Assembly: GCA_017461285.1 (NCBI GenBank)
Contig: JAFTYS010000018.1
Span: 3,941 to 67,940, forward strand
DNA: 64,000 nucleotides
Source: Bacteroidales bacterium
GTDB taxonomy: Bacteria > Bacteroidota > Bacteroidia > Bacteroidales > UBA932
Reading direction: 5' to 3'
Shown: piece after piece, positions 15,932 through 24,524 of the stretch
How positions within the stretch are numbered: position 1 is the stretch's first letter
Layout: each line of letters begins with the position of its first letter
The notes under the pieces: generated by a model
Databases searched by the model: none
Told to the model about the DNA's origin: nothing
The model's input: the letters and a program-made list of their open reading frames with translations, nothing else
Translations under genes and position numbers: made by a program

Positions 15932-18250
15932 TTACTTGCCTGAAAGACCGGCTGCGAATCCGGCGTAAGTGTGCTTACGTCCGTAGTTCACATCCCAGAG
16001 ACCTACTGGCTCACCGCCTCTCCAGCCTGTGCCGAGAGATCCGCCTGGGTCAGATGTGCACCACTGTGTGATACCATACTGCTGAGCTGCAGGGATGATC
16101 TCAAGGTACTTGCTTACGATGAACTTGTAGAAGTCAGCCATCTTCTGGTGCTGATCCTCAGTTACTGCTGTAGCTGCGATGCCTGCACCGAATGCCTTCT
16201 CAACGATACCCATGTCAAGCTCTGAAATCTTTACGAGCTTGCCTGAATCTGCAAGGAGTTCGAACATCTTGACGATAGACTCCTCCTGCTTCTTCTGGTC
16301 AGCCTCATCGAGGATGTAGCTTACGTGCATCTGAGTACCGATACCGTCGATCTTGGTCTGACCGTCAGCCTCCCAAACCTTGATCCACTCGATAAGGCTC
16401 TTGAGCTTCTTGTTGTCATCCCACCAAGACTCGAGGTTGTAGTCGTTGATGAAGAGCTTGAGTTCTGCAGGGTTGCCGCCGAACTCCTCATAGTACTCAC
16501 GTGCCTTTCCTACAACAAGACGTACATAGTCCTCGCTTCCGAGGTAGTCCTGCCAGTAGAAGTTAGCTTCAGGATCGCCTGTTTCACCAGACTGAAGGTC
16601 GTACTTGCCGTCACCGTCGTTGTCAACGCCTGAGATAGGCTCGTTTACAGCATCCCAAGCCTTTACCTTGCCGGCAGTAACTTCCATCATACCCTTGATC
16701 CACTTGTCCATAGCCTTAGTGAGGGTATCCTTCTTCTCTTCTGGAGTCTGTGGAGTTCTTCCGCCAGGGAGCTCGATGGTGTAGCTCTGGATGATTCTTG
16801 CAGCGGAACCTGCACCTGCAGGATACTCCTTCGCAACGAAGTTCGCTGTTCCTTCAGGATCGTCGCAGTTACCGTTTGCGACAACTTCTGTACCGTTGAT
16901 CTTGAACGAGATATTGTCAAAGTAGTAATTGTTAGCCTGAGCAAAGTCGTTGAGGTTGAATGCGATTGCATCACCACCATTCATTGCAGCCTCTGCCGTA
17001 CCGGAAGAAGTATAAGTAGTCCACTCCTCAGTGAAGTTAACAGTTCCGATGGCAGCCCAGTGGATATATCCGCCAGGGCCAATGTGAGTCTGAGTACCAG
17101 CAGAAGCCTCCTTGTCAGCACGTACATCCATAGATACTTCCCAAGAATCACCTTCCTTCATAGGAGTATCAGGGAAATAGATCCAGAACTGTGTATCCCA
17201 CGCAGCAGAAGCCATATCCTGTGACTTCACAAGGATACAGGTCCTCTGAACTTCCTGAGTCTTAGGGATCTCAACCATCTCGATCTTCTTGTACTGACTT
17301 ACAATACGTGCAGGAGATGGATCTGGTGCAGGATATTCCTTTGCGAAGAAGCTCTGAGTTGCTTCAGGATCGTCGCAAGAACCGTTCACGACCTGCTCCA
17401 CGCCGTTGAGCTTGAAGCTGATGTTATCGAAATACCATGTATTTGCGGTAGCAAGGTCATTAAGGTTGAATGCAATCGAATATCCGCCAGCAGCTGCTGC
17501 TTCTACAGTACCTGAATTAGTCCATGTAGTCCACTCTGTCTTGAACGCAGGGTTACCGATAGCAGCCCAATGGAGATAGCCTCCTGGGGTTGCACTATGG
17601 GTCTGTGTACCAGGAGCAGCCTCTGTAAGGGCGTAGATATCCATCGACACTTCCCATGCATCACCCTCCTTGAACTCGGTAGGGCACATGATCCAGAACT
17701 GGGTGTCCCATGCTGCAGAAACCATGTCCTGAGAAACGACCTCGATACAGGTTCTGTCAATCATCTTCTCTACTGGAACAAGTTCCGGAGTATAGTTAGG
17801 ATCGATTCTGTCAGCGATGAGGGTGTTCAGGAACTTGTTGTTCTGCTGTGAGTGCCATGCGAGGGTATGTCCGTATACAGACATTCCTGCATTGACAGCC
17901 TCGTTCACGAATTCCTCTACAGTGTCGAAGTTCATGTTACCGTTGTTGCCTACAACAGAAGCATGCTTCATGGCATTGCCCGGAGTCATCTCATCGAAGT
18001 TCGAAACAGCCATCAGATATTCCTGACCGTGCTGAACGAAAGCGCTGGCAGTGACGCCTGCTCCCAACTTGAAGTCGGGAGAGGCTGTACGGTCCACATA
18101 GTTCTTCAGTACGTCATACTCCTTGAGGTACTCGTACTGCTCAAGATTAGCCGGCTTTTCAACAGGGAATTCCTTCACCTCATTGACAGCACAAGATACA
18201 AGACCTGTGAAAGCGGCTGCAAGAAATAATATCTTACTATAGTGTTTCAT
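15932..18250 (-). CDS. xyn10C: GH10 endo-1,4-beta-xylanase with two inserted CBMs (Xyn10C-like)
   Basis: A 772-residue lipoprotein (lipobox LVSC, C20). The GH10 barrel starts near residue 40 (LKNYVDRTASPDFKLGAGV) and is split after AWHSQQNN. Two tandem CBM4/9/22-like modules of about 150 residues are inserted (about 166-318 and 336-488), after which the barrel resumes. The acid/base is E537 in WDAVNEP and the nucleophile E677 in KISELD. The modules are near copies of each other (SAAWDTQFWI, GGY-HWAAIG, YFDNISFK and NG-CDDPE occur in both). This architecture and its place after two SusC/D pairs match Prevotella bryantii Xyn10C and Bacteroides intestinalis Xyn10A, surface xylanases that cut xylan before uptake. 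The gene follows xusE by 20 bases and is the last of its transcription unit. Confidence 0.95.
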   Translation of the reverse strand: MKHYSKILFLAAAFTGLVSCAVNEVKEFPVEKPANLEQYEYLKEYDVLKNYVDRTASPDFKLGAGVTASAFVQHGQEYLMAVSNFDEMTPGNAMKHASVVGNNGNMNFDTVEEFVNEAVNAGMSVYGHTLAWHSQQNNKFLNTLIADRIDPNYTPELVPVEKMIDRTCIEVVSQDMVSAAWDTQFWIMCPTEFKEGDAWEVSMDIYALTEAAPGTQTHSATPGGYLHWAAIGNPAFKTEWTTWTNSGTVEAAAAGGYSIAFNLNDLATANTWYFDNISFKLNGVEQVVNGSCDDPEATQSFFAKEYPAPDPSPARIVSQYKKIEMVEIPKTQEVQRTCILVKSQDMASAAWDTQFWIYFPDTPMKEGDSWEVSMDVRADKEASAGTQTHIGPGGYIHWAAIGTVNFTEEWTTYTSSGTAEAAMNGGDAIAFNLNDFAQANNYYFDNISFKINGTEVVANGNCDDPEGTANFVAKEYPAGAGSAARIIQSYTIELPGGRTPQTPEEKKDTLTKAMDKWIKGMMEVTAGKVKAWDAVNEPISGVDNDGDGKYDLQSGETGDPEANFYWQDYLGSEDYVRLVVGKAREYYEEFGGNPAELKLFINDYNLESWWDDNKKLKSLIEWIKVWEADGQTKIDGIGTQMHVSYILDEADQKKQEESIVKMFELLADSGKLVKISELDMGIVEKAFGAGIAATAVTEDQHQKMADFYKFIVSKYLEIIPAAQQYGITQWCTSDPGGSLGTGWRGGEPVGLWDVNYGRKHTYAGFAAGLSGK
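16787..17755. repeat. Tandem duplication inside xyn10C encoding the two CBMs
   Basis: Segments 17297-17755 and 16787-17245 encode homologous CBM modules in tandem within one gene. Both open with RTCI and SQDM, and both close with NDxA-AN, YFDNISFK and KEYPA. The similarity is clear in the protein and partly visible in the DNA. Confidence 0.8.
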
Positions 18251-18270
18251 ATCTTAGTCACTTTAAATAG

Positions 18271-19797
18271 TTATTCCTTATAGGTAGGTACGTAGGTCTC
18301 CATCTTGATCTCGCGGCTGCGTGATACGAGAGTATCCTTGATAGCATACTTCTTCTCACCGAAGTCAACGGTGTAGTCAAGATAGATACCGTCACGGTCC
18401 TTGTTGCCCCATGCGAGCTTCTCACCGTCCTTTACATACTTACCAGTACCGCTTGCTGTAATGCCTTCGGTAGCTGAAGAAACTGTACAGTTGCCGCTTG
18501 CATCGAATGTAAGCTTAACTGCGCAAGTCTTGGCAACAACTTCTGAAGTCTCGAAGGTTTCAGTCTTAAGACCGCCTTCACCAGGACCGATCTTCTCAAG
18601 ACCTGACCAGCTCTTCCAGCCTTCTGTAGACTGAGCCTCGAAGTCACCACCTGCGATAAGGTTCACATCAGAACCCTTCTCAGTGAATGTAACGTCGTCG
18701 AGCATAAGAGTGATAGCCTTGTCACCGAAGCACCATGTAAGCTTGTCATATACGTCCTTGTCAGGCTTTACAGTCATTGTGATCTCCTTCCACTCAGTAG
18801 AGAAGCTCATACCGTGGCTGTAGTTCTGGTCGTCTGTAGTAGAAGACTGAAGGAATACGCTGCACCAGCTATAATCCTCTGTAGCGGCAGCCTTGCACTT
18901 GAATGTATATTCCTTGCCGGACTTCATAGGCTCGGCAAGCTGATACCATACCTGTGCGCTCCAGTTAGCATCGCCTGCTGTAGGGTTTGCCATATGAAGA
19001 GCGTAGTTGCTGGTAACTGTAGTTGTGGTAACCTTTGAGATGTTTGCAGTAACAGGAAGTGTAACAGCGTCGAGAGACTGAGTGTACAGTCTTACAACCT
19101 CGTCATTCTCAACATACTGTGCGTGACGTACTGTCGTACCTGCATCCTGACCTGTAACTGTGTCGACACCGCGGCGAAGCCAGCTGCCGTCCCATGGGTT
19201 CACATACTTCACACCGTAGAGGGTGTAGTCCATAGGCTGCACATTCCACAATGCTGCATTTGTACGGATCGGTGTCTCGCCCTCGATAAGAGGAGTACCG
19301 CTCTTGATCTGGTCTGCACCCTTGATGATGTCAGTCATGACTACAGGGATGATGTAGTTTGTCTTTATTGCATCAGGATCAGCAAAGAATGCGTCAGTAA
19401 GAGTAACCTCTACACCACCCATATGAGTACCTGCGTAGTCAAGCTTGTCAGAAGAGAGAGTATAATAGCTCTCTGGCAGAACCTTTACAGGAGTGCCGTC
19501 AGGATAGTACACATTCTCAGCGATAGACTCATCAACGTCAATGCCGATAACGACATCCTTACCCTTGTAAGAACCACCTATGGTACCATAGATGATGAAC
19601 TTGTGCTGATTGTCAAGCGAAGTGTCGAAAGTCTCAGAATCTCCAAGCACGATTGTGCGGACAGGCATCTGATATGCGAAGTATGCAGAAATACCGCCCT
19701 CATAATCAGGGAATATCTTCTCCTGGTTATGACAAGATGCAAGGGAAGCCAAGACAACTCCAGCAGACAAAATCCTAAAAATATTTCTCAATTTCAT
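18271..19797 (-). CDS. xusE: XusE-like surface glycan-binding lipoprotein (DUF1735 plus CBM-like domain)
   Basis: A 508-residue lipoprotein (lipobox LASC, C22). An N-terminal DUF1735-type domain (FPDYEGGISAYFAYQMPVRTIVLG) is typical of surface glycan-binding proteins encoded with SusC/D pairs. A CBM4/9-like jelly roll follows at about residues 265-375 (GDANWSAQVWYQLAEP, then SFSTEWKEI and ITLMLDDVTF). The C-terminal part (VVAKTCAVKLTFDASGNCTV) resembles DUF5627-like beta domains. It holds the position of xusE in the known xylan core, after xusD (33-base gap) and before xyn10C (20-base gap). It probably binds xylan outside the cell next to the transporters. Confidence 0.82.
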   Translation of the reverse strand: MKLRNIFRILSAGVVLASLASCHNQEKIFPDYEGGISAYFAYQMPVRTIVLGDSETFDTSLDNQHKFIIYGTIGGSYKGKDVVIGIDVDESIAENVYYPDGTPVKVLPESYYTLSSDKLDYAGTHMGGVEVTLTDAFFADPDAIKTNYIIPVVMTDIIKGADQIKSGTPLIEGETPIRTNAALWNVQPMDYTLYGVKYVNPWDGSWLRRGVDTVTGQDAGTTVRHAQYVENDEVVRLYTQSLDAVTLPVTANISKVTTTTVTSNYALHMANPTAGDANWSAQVWYQLAEPMKSGKEYTFKCKAAATEDYSWCSVFLQSSTTDDQNYSHGMSFSTEWKEITMTVKPDKDVYDKLTWCFGDKAITLMLDDVTFTEKGSDVNLIAGGDFEAQSTEGWKSWSGLEKIGPGEGGLKTETFETSEVVAKTCAVKLTFDASGNCTVSSATEGITASGTGKYVKDGEKLAWGNKDRDGIYLDYTVDFGEKKYAIKDTLVSRSREIKMETYVPTYKE

Positions 19798-19830
19798 AAT
19801 ATTCTATCTTTAATGTCTATATAACACATG

Positions 19831-21621
19831 TTACCAACCTGTATTCTGGTCGAGGTTGCTCCACTTCTTAACTTCTGCGTCAGGAATTGGTCCGTAGTAC
19901 ATGTAATCCTTGTAATTACGGTTCTCGACGTCGATCACGTTATACTGAAGCTGACCGGCAACCTGCTTAACATCCATACCCTTGGTCGGAACGTTGAGGT
20001 CAGCCTTCCAACGTCTGAGGTCCCAGAAACGCTTGTTCTCGAAGCACATCTCGATACGACGCTCGTTGCGGATAAGCTGGCGCATCATTTCAGGATCACC
20101 TGCACATGTTTCAAGATATGGGTCATTTCCACCGACACCGATACCTGCACGCTGACGGATAGCCTTGATCACGTCATATGCGCTGTAACCGTTATTGCCG
20201 GTACCCTTAGGTCCCCATGCCTCGTTTGCAGCCTCTGCGTAAGCAAGGAAGATCTCAGTGAAACGGATGTATACAGGATAGTGGAACTGAGCAAGCTGCG
20301 ATGACGGATTAGGGTTACAGTCGTCACGCAGAAGCTTGCGGAGATAGTATCCTGTACGTGTAGAATTCGCAATCTTGTTCAGACCGTTGTCATCAGCAGA
20401 ATATGAACCAGTGATGATCTCTGTATCACGGTAAACTGTACCGTTATACATCACATACTCGCTGAGACGAGGGTCACGGTCTGCATATGGATTCTGTGCT
20501 GAATAACCGCTGCCTGAAGCCTCGATAGGATAACCGTTTGCCATTGGGAAAGCGTCTACGAGGTTCTGAGTAGGGTTGATGCGGCCGTTTCCGTAAAGTG
20601 TTGGAGGGAAGTTGTCAAGCTCCTGAGAGAGACCGAAGTCATAGTCGGCAGTACCGTTGCTGTTACCACCTCTCCAGATGATCTCCTTAGGGTTCTCACC
20701 ACCTTCGAGAGCATTGATGACCTCCTTCTGCATGTACCACTTATGTCCCTGAGGGTCCATTCCTGATACACCGCCTACGAACTTGAGAACGTCAGCTGCA
20801 AGGTTGGCAGCCTCTTCAGAAGTAACCTCTGTACCATCTCTGAATGCAGGGCTTGATGCGAGGAGAGCTGTCTGAGCCTTGATAGCCTTACAGATGAGTC
20901 CATCGATACGGCCACGCATGCTGGCACCGAACATCACGTTGTAGTCAACGTAGTTTGCATCGATTTCCTTATACTTGGCTGGAAGCTGATCGTTGCTTGT
21001 CAGATCCTTATATGTAAGAGGAAGAAGTTCGATAGCTGCATCGAGGTCCTTGTAGATCTGCTCTACACAAGCCTGGAAAGTATCTCTTGCCTTGTTGAAG
21101 TCAGTACCAGGGCCTTCAGTATAAGTGATCACAGGAACTCCGAGGAGCTGATCACCTACCCAACCTCCGTGGTTTCTGATAAGGTAGTACATGTTCAGGG
21201 CGCGGAGTGCATAAGCCTCACCGCTTACGTGATCCTTGAACATCTGCTGCTTGTGAGGAACTGCAGACCACTTCACACTCTCTACATTCTCGAGGAAGAT
21301 GTTGAGATACTGGATGGTAGCCTTGCGGGCAACCCACTGAGACATAGGGTCGTTGGTAGCTGCCCAAGATCCCTGTGCCATAGCACGATAGCTGTTGTCA
21401 AGGTTATTGGTCACAGCATCGTCAGTTGCGATATCTGTAGTACTCTTGGTCTCGAACGGGAGGTTTGCATATGCATATCCCAAGATACCCTGAGCACTAG
21501 ACGCATTCTGGAAGACCACGTCTACGGTCTGTGCATTCTCCACAGAAGGCTCGAAGAGGTCGTCACATGCGCTGAATGTGGTTACCAAAGCCACAAAAGC
21601 TATAATATTCTTTAGTTTCAT
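19831..21621 (-). CDS. xusD: SusD/RagB-family xylan-binding lipoprotein, second pair
   Basis: A 596-residue SusD homologue with lipobox FSAC (C19) and TPR-like helices. The N-terminal SusD-like part is seen in SAQGILGYAYANLPF and ALRALNMYYLIRNHGGWVG. The C-terminal RagB/SusD part includes YIRFTEIFLAYAEAANEAWGP, RNERRIEMCFENKRFWDLR and the typical ending NLDQNTGW. SusD proteins cap the extracellular face of the paired SusC channel and bind glycan. It lies 18 bases after its SusC partner at 21640-24483. The symbol rests on gene order matching xusA-xusE. Confidence 0.93.
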   Translation of the reverse strand: MKLKNIIAFVALVTTFSACDDLFEPSVENAQTVDVVFQNASSAQGILGYAYANLPFETKSTTDIATDDAVTNNLDNSYRAMAQGSWAATNDPMSQWVARKATIQYLNIFLENVESVKWSAVPHKQQMFKDHVSGEAYALRALNMYYLIRNHGGWVGDQLLGVPVITYTEGPGTDFNKARDTFQACVEQIYKDLDAAIELLPLTYKDLTSNDQLPAKYKEIDANYVDYNVMFGASMRGRIDGLICKAIKAQTALLASSPAFRDGTEVTSEEAANLAADVLKFVGGVSGMDPQGHKWYMQKEVINALEGGENPKEIIWRGGNSNGTADYDFGLSQELDNFPPTLYGNGRINPTQNLVDAFPMANGYPIEASGSGYSAQNPYADRDPRLSEYVMYNGTVYRDTEIITGSYSADDNGLNKIANSTRTGYYLRKLLRDDCNPNPSSQLAQFHYPVYIRFTEIFLAYAEAANEAWGPKGTGNNGYSAYDVIKAIRQRAGIGVGGNDPYLETCAGDPEMMRQLIRNERRIEMCFENKRFWDLRRWKADLNVPTKGMDVKQVAGQLQYNVIDVENRNYKDYMYYGPIPDAEVKKWSNLDQNTGW

Positions 21622-21639
21622 TGTTCTCTGGTTTTAATG

Positions 21640-24483
21640 TTAGAATACGAGCTTTACTCCAAGATTGTAGAAACGTGTCTGAGGAGCAGAACCCACGTTC
21701 ATTTCCATATGCTTGCGCTCAGGAGAGATAGTGAGGAGGTTGCTTCCGCTTACGTATGCAGAGAATCCCTTCACGATCTTGTTGTTTGCAAGAACAGACT
21801 GAGGCATCTCGTAAGTGAGCTGAACCTTCGCAAGGTCGATGCGGTTTGTGCTGTACATCCAGAAGTCTGAATCCTGAAGGTTGTTTGCACCTTCCGATAC
21901 GGTAAGGCGTGGATATGTGGCAGTTGCAGCTGTCTCAGGAGTCCAACGGTCACGAACCACTGCTGAATACTTGTCTTCAGCGTCGATCCAGTAGTATGAA
22001 TTGTTCTTGAGGCCATATGCACCGTAACCTGCAGTAGCGATAGCGAAGAGTGTGAAGCTCTTGTATCTGAGGGTAAGGTTAGCACCCATTGTGAGAGGGC
22101 TTCCATACCATCCGCCCTTGCCGAGGAATACGCGGTCGTCATTGTTGATCACGTTGTCACCGTTCTGGTCGATGTACTTGATGTCACCAGGGCGTGGAGT
22201 AGAACCGAGGTTCTGCTCAGGCCATGCAGCGATTTCCTCTTCTGACTGGAAGAGACCTGCGCTCTGGTATCCCCAGATGCCGTCGAGAGGCTTGCCCTCA
22301 CGCTGTCTGTGGTCAGTGTACACTTCGTCACGGCGGCTTGCCATAGTGTCATACCATGTAGCGTTCACACCTGCACCGATTGTGAAGTCACCGAAGGTCT
22401 TCTTGTAGTTTACGCTTACATCAAAACCTGTACGAGCATTGTTGTTGTAGTTCATCCAAGGAATGAATGACTGGTCAGGATAAGATGTAGCCATGTGTGA
22501 AGGCCATGTAGTGGTGTTGTCGATCAGGTATCCTTCCATTGACTGGATGAAGTATGATGCGTCCACTGTGAGGCTTCTGTTGAAGAAGGCACCCTTCACA
22601 TTTGCAGAAACTTCCTTACGCTTGATAAAGGTAAGAAGATCGTTGGCACCACGGGTAGATACAGCATACTGTGAATCCTCACCGTCTGCCCAACCGTAAC
22701 CCCATCTGTCAGTTGCCCATGTAGGAGCGTAGAGATAGTATCCGGCGATGTCGATATCCTGGTTGAGTTCACTTGCAGAAACGCTGAATGTAAGGTTGTT
22801 GACAACGTCTGAATCCTTAAGGAAAGACTCGTTGGCAATGTTCCATCCGAGGGTTACTGAAGGTGAGAATGCACCACGATGTCCAGGAGCAAGCTTCGCA
22901 GAGTGTACGAAAGCGCCGCTGAAATCAACATAATATCTGTGGTCGTAGTTGTATGCTGCGAGAATACCGAGGTTAGCGTTAGCGATACGATGGTATTCAC
23001 CGGCGAGAGTCTGACGGAATGCGCCTGCAACGAGCATAGCGTTTACGTTATGCACTGAGTTGAAGGTTCTGTTATAGTTGAACTGACCGCTCCAGAGGAT
23101 AGTCATGTCAGCATCAGAACCATTGATGTTCTGGTTTCCTGACTTTCTTTCAACACCCTCCTGCTTGAGGTCTGTGATATACTCCTGTCCGTTGTACATT
23201 GACCATGTAGGAGTGTAGATAGCATATTCATTATCGTATGAAGTCGAATATGAAGTAGCATAGTCCATTGCGAACATAGTCTTGAAGGTAAGACCCTTGA
23301 GAACCCTCTTAAGGTCGAACTCGACTCCTGTATCGAACTGGAACTGACGGCTTGTCCACTTGCTCTTTCCTGCTGCATACATGTCAGCGAAGACGTTGGT
23401 CTTGTTCTGCTGTGTACCTGCAAGGAAATAATCTCTTCCGTCCAGATTGATGATGTTGCCTGATGCGTTGATGAGATCCCAAGCTGCAACAGCGTTAGGG
23501 TCGATCAGATCTGTAGGGATGAGCGGGTGAGCATGCTGAGGGAAGTTTGGACGCATTGTTGCGGCTGCCTCCCAATAGTTGCCCTTAGCTGACTTTGAGT
23601 CGTAGAATGTAGTGTTTGCGTTGATGTAAGCCTTGATGAAGTCATTAAGCTTTACGTCTACGTTACCACGTACGTTGAAGCGGCTTGTGTTGTTGTTTGC
23701 TGCCTCACCTACTGTAAGGAAGTCACCCTGATTGTAGTAGCTGATGTTGCTATAGAAGTGAGCACGTCCGCCACCACCTGAAATTTCAGCAGTAACGTCA
23801 GTACGGTTATAAGCCTTGTTGATGTACTCAGGAGAGTAGTAGTCAACATCCGGATAACGGTAAGGGTTCACACCTGCACTGTGGTGATAGATCTCTTCCT
23901 GAGAGTAGAGAGCTGGCTTGCCGTCGTTTGCAAGAGCCTCATTGTAATAAGTCATGTACTCAGCTGCACCAAGATACTCTGGGAAAGCCTTTGCGACATG
24001 AACACCTGTATTTGCACGCACTGCAACGCTGAGTCCGTCATTTGTTCCACGCTTTGTGGTGATGAGGACAGCGCCCTTTGCTGCACGGCTACCGTAGAGA
24101 ACGACTGCCTGTGCACTCTTAAGGAATGTGATCTGAGAGATCTCTGAAGGGAGGATATTGTTAGCGGCACGTGGAACACCGTCGATAAGCACGAGATATC
24201 CCTGGTTGTTGTCACCATCCATACCCCAGAGCGAATTGCCGTTGAAACCACTCACATATGCCTGCATGTTGTCAAGGCTGTATGTGTTGTAGTTCTTGTC
24301 AGTCAGTTCCTCATAATCCAATACGGCAACGCTACCGATAAGGTCACTTTCGGCAACCGTACGATATGCGACCTGGACCTGAGTATCGCCATCTGATTCA
24401 TTCTCTGCTGTCTGAGCGTTCATCATGAAAGGAGAAACAGCCAGCATTGCAAATAGAATGAAAGTTGATTTAATATATTTCAT
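21640..24483 (-). CDS. xusC: SusC-like TonB-dependent transporter without N-terminal carboxypeptidase-like domain
   Basis: A 947-residue outer-membrane protein with signal peptide (cleaved after MMNA). The plug domain (YLVLIDGVPRAANNILPSEI, LKSAQAVVLYGSRAAKGAVLITTKRG) begins almost directly after the signal. There is no CarboxypepD_reg-like domain of the kind that opens xusA, and no clear TonB box. About 22 barrel strands follow, ending in the aromatic-final FYNLGVKLVF. It imports xylo-oligosaccharides with its SusD partner. Its shorter N-terminus explains the length relative to the usual 1,000 to 1,050 residues. It lies 41 bases after xusB. Confidence 0.92.
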   Translation of the reverse strand: MKYIKSTFILFAMLAVSPFMMNAQTAENESDGDTQVQVAYRTVAESDLIGSVAVLDYEELTDKNYNTYSLDNMQAYVSGFNGNSLWGMDGDNNQGYLVLIDGVPRAANNILPSEISQITFLKSAQAVVLYGSRAAKGAVLITTKRGTNDGLSVAVRANTGVHVAKAFPEYLGAAEYMTYYNEALANDGKPALYSQEEIYHHSAGVNPYRYPDVDYYSPEYINKAYNRTDVTAEISGGGGRAHFYSNISYYNQGDFLTVGEAANNNTSRFNVRGNVDVKLNDFIKAYINANTTFYDSKSAKGNYWEAAATMRPNFPQHAHPLIPTDLIDPNAVAAWDLINASGNIINLDGRDYFLAGTQQNKTNVFADMYAAGKSKWTSRQFQFDTGVEFDLKRVLKGLTFKTMFAMDYATSYSTSYDNEYAIYTPTWSMYNGQEYITDLKQEGVERKSGNQNINGSDADMTILWSGQFNYNRTFNSVHNVNAMLVAGAFRQTLAGEYHRIANANLGILAAYNYDHRYYVDFSGAFVHSAKLAPGHRGAFSPSVTLGWNIANESFLKDSDVVNNLTFSVSASELNQDIDIAGYYLYAPTWATDRWGYGWADGEDSQYAVSTRGANDLLTFIKRKEVSANVKGAFFNRSLTVDASYFIQSMEGYLIDNTTTWPSHMATSYPDQSFIPWMNYNNNARTGFDVSVNYKKTFGDFTIGAGVNATWYDTMASRRDEVYTDHRQREGKPLDGIWGYQSAGLFQSEEEIAAWPEQNLGSTPRPGDIKYIDQNGDNVINNDDRVFLGKGGWYGSPLTMGANLTLRYKSFTLFAIATAGYGAYGLKNNSYYWIDAEDKYSAVVRDRWTPETAATATYPRLTVSEGANNLQDSDFWMYSTNRIDLAKVQLTYEMPQSVLANNKIVKGFSAYVSGSNLLTISPERKHMEMNVGSAPQTRFYNLGVKLVF

Positions 24484-24524
24484 TGCCTATTCTTTAATAG
24501 TTATACACTTAATTCTCCTTATGA

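Noticed and set aside
16787..17755. CRISPR-like or mobile repeat in xyn10C
   Set aside because: The repeat units are long, protein-coding and in frame, so it is a module duplication rather than an array or mobile element.
19123..19824. 233-codon plus-strand open frame opposite xusE
   Set aside because: It is antisense to a well-supported gene, with no recognisable protein features.
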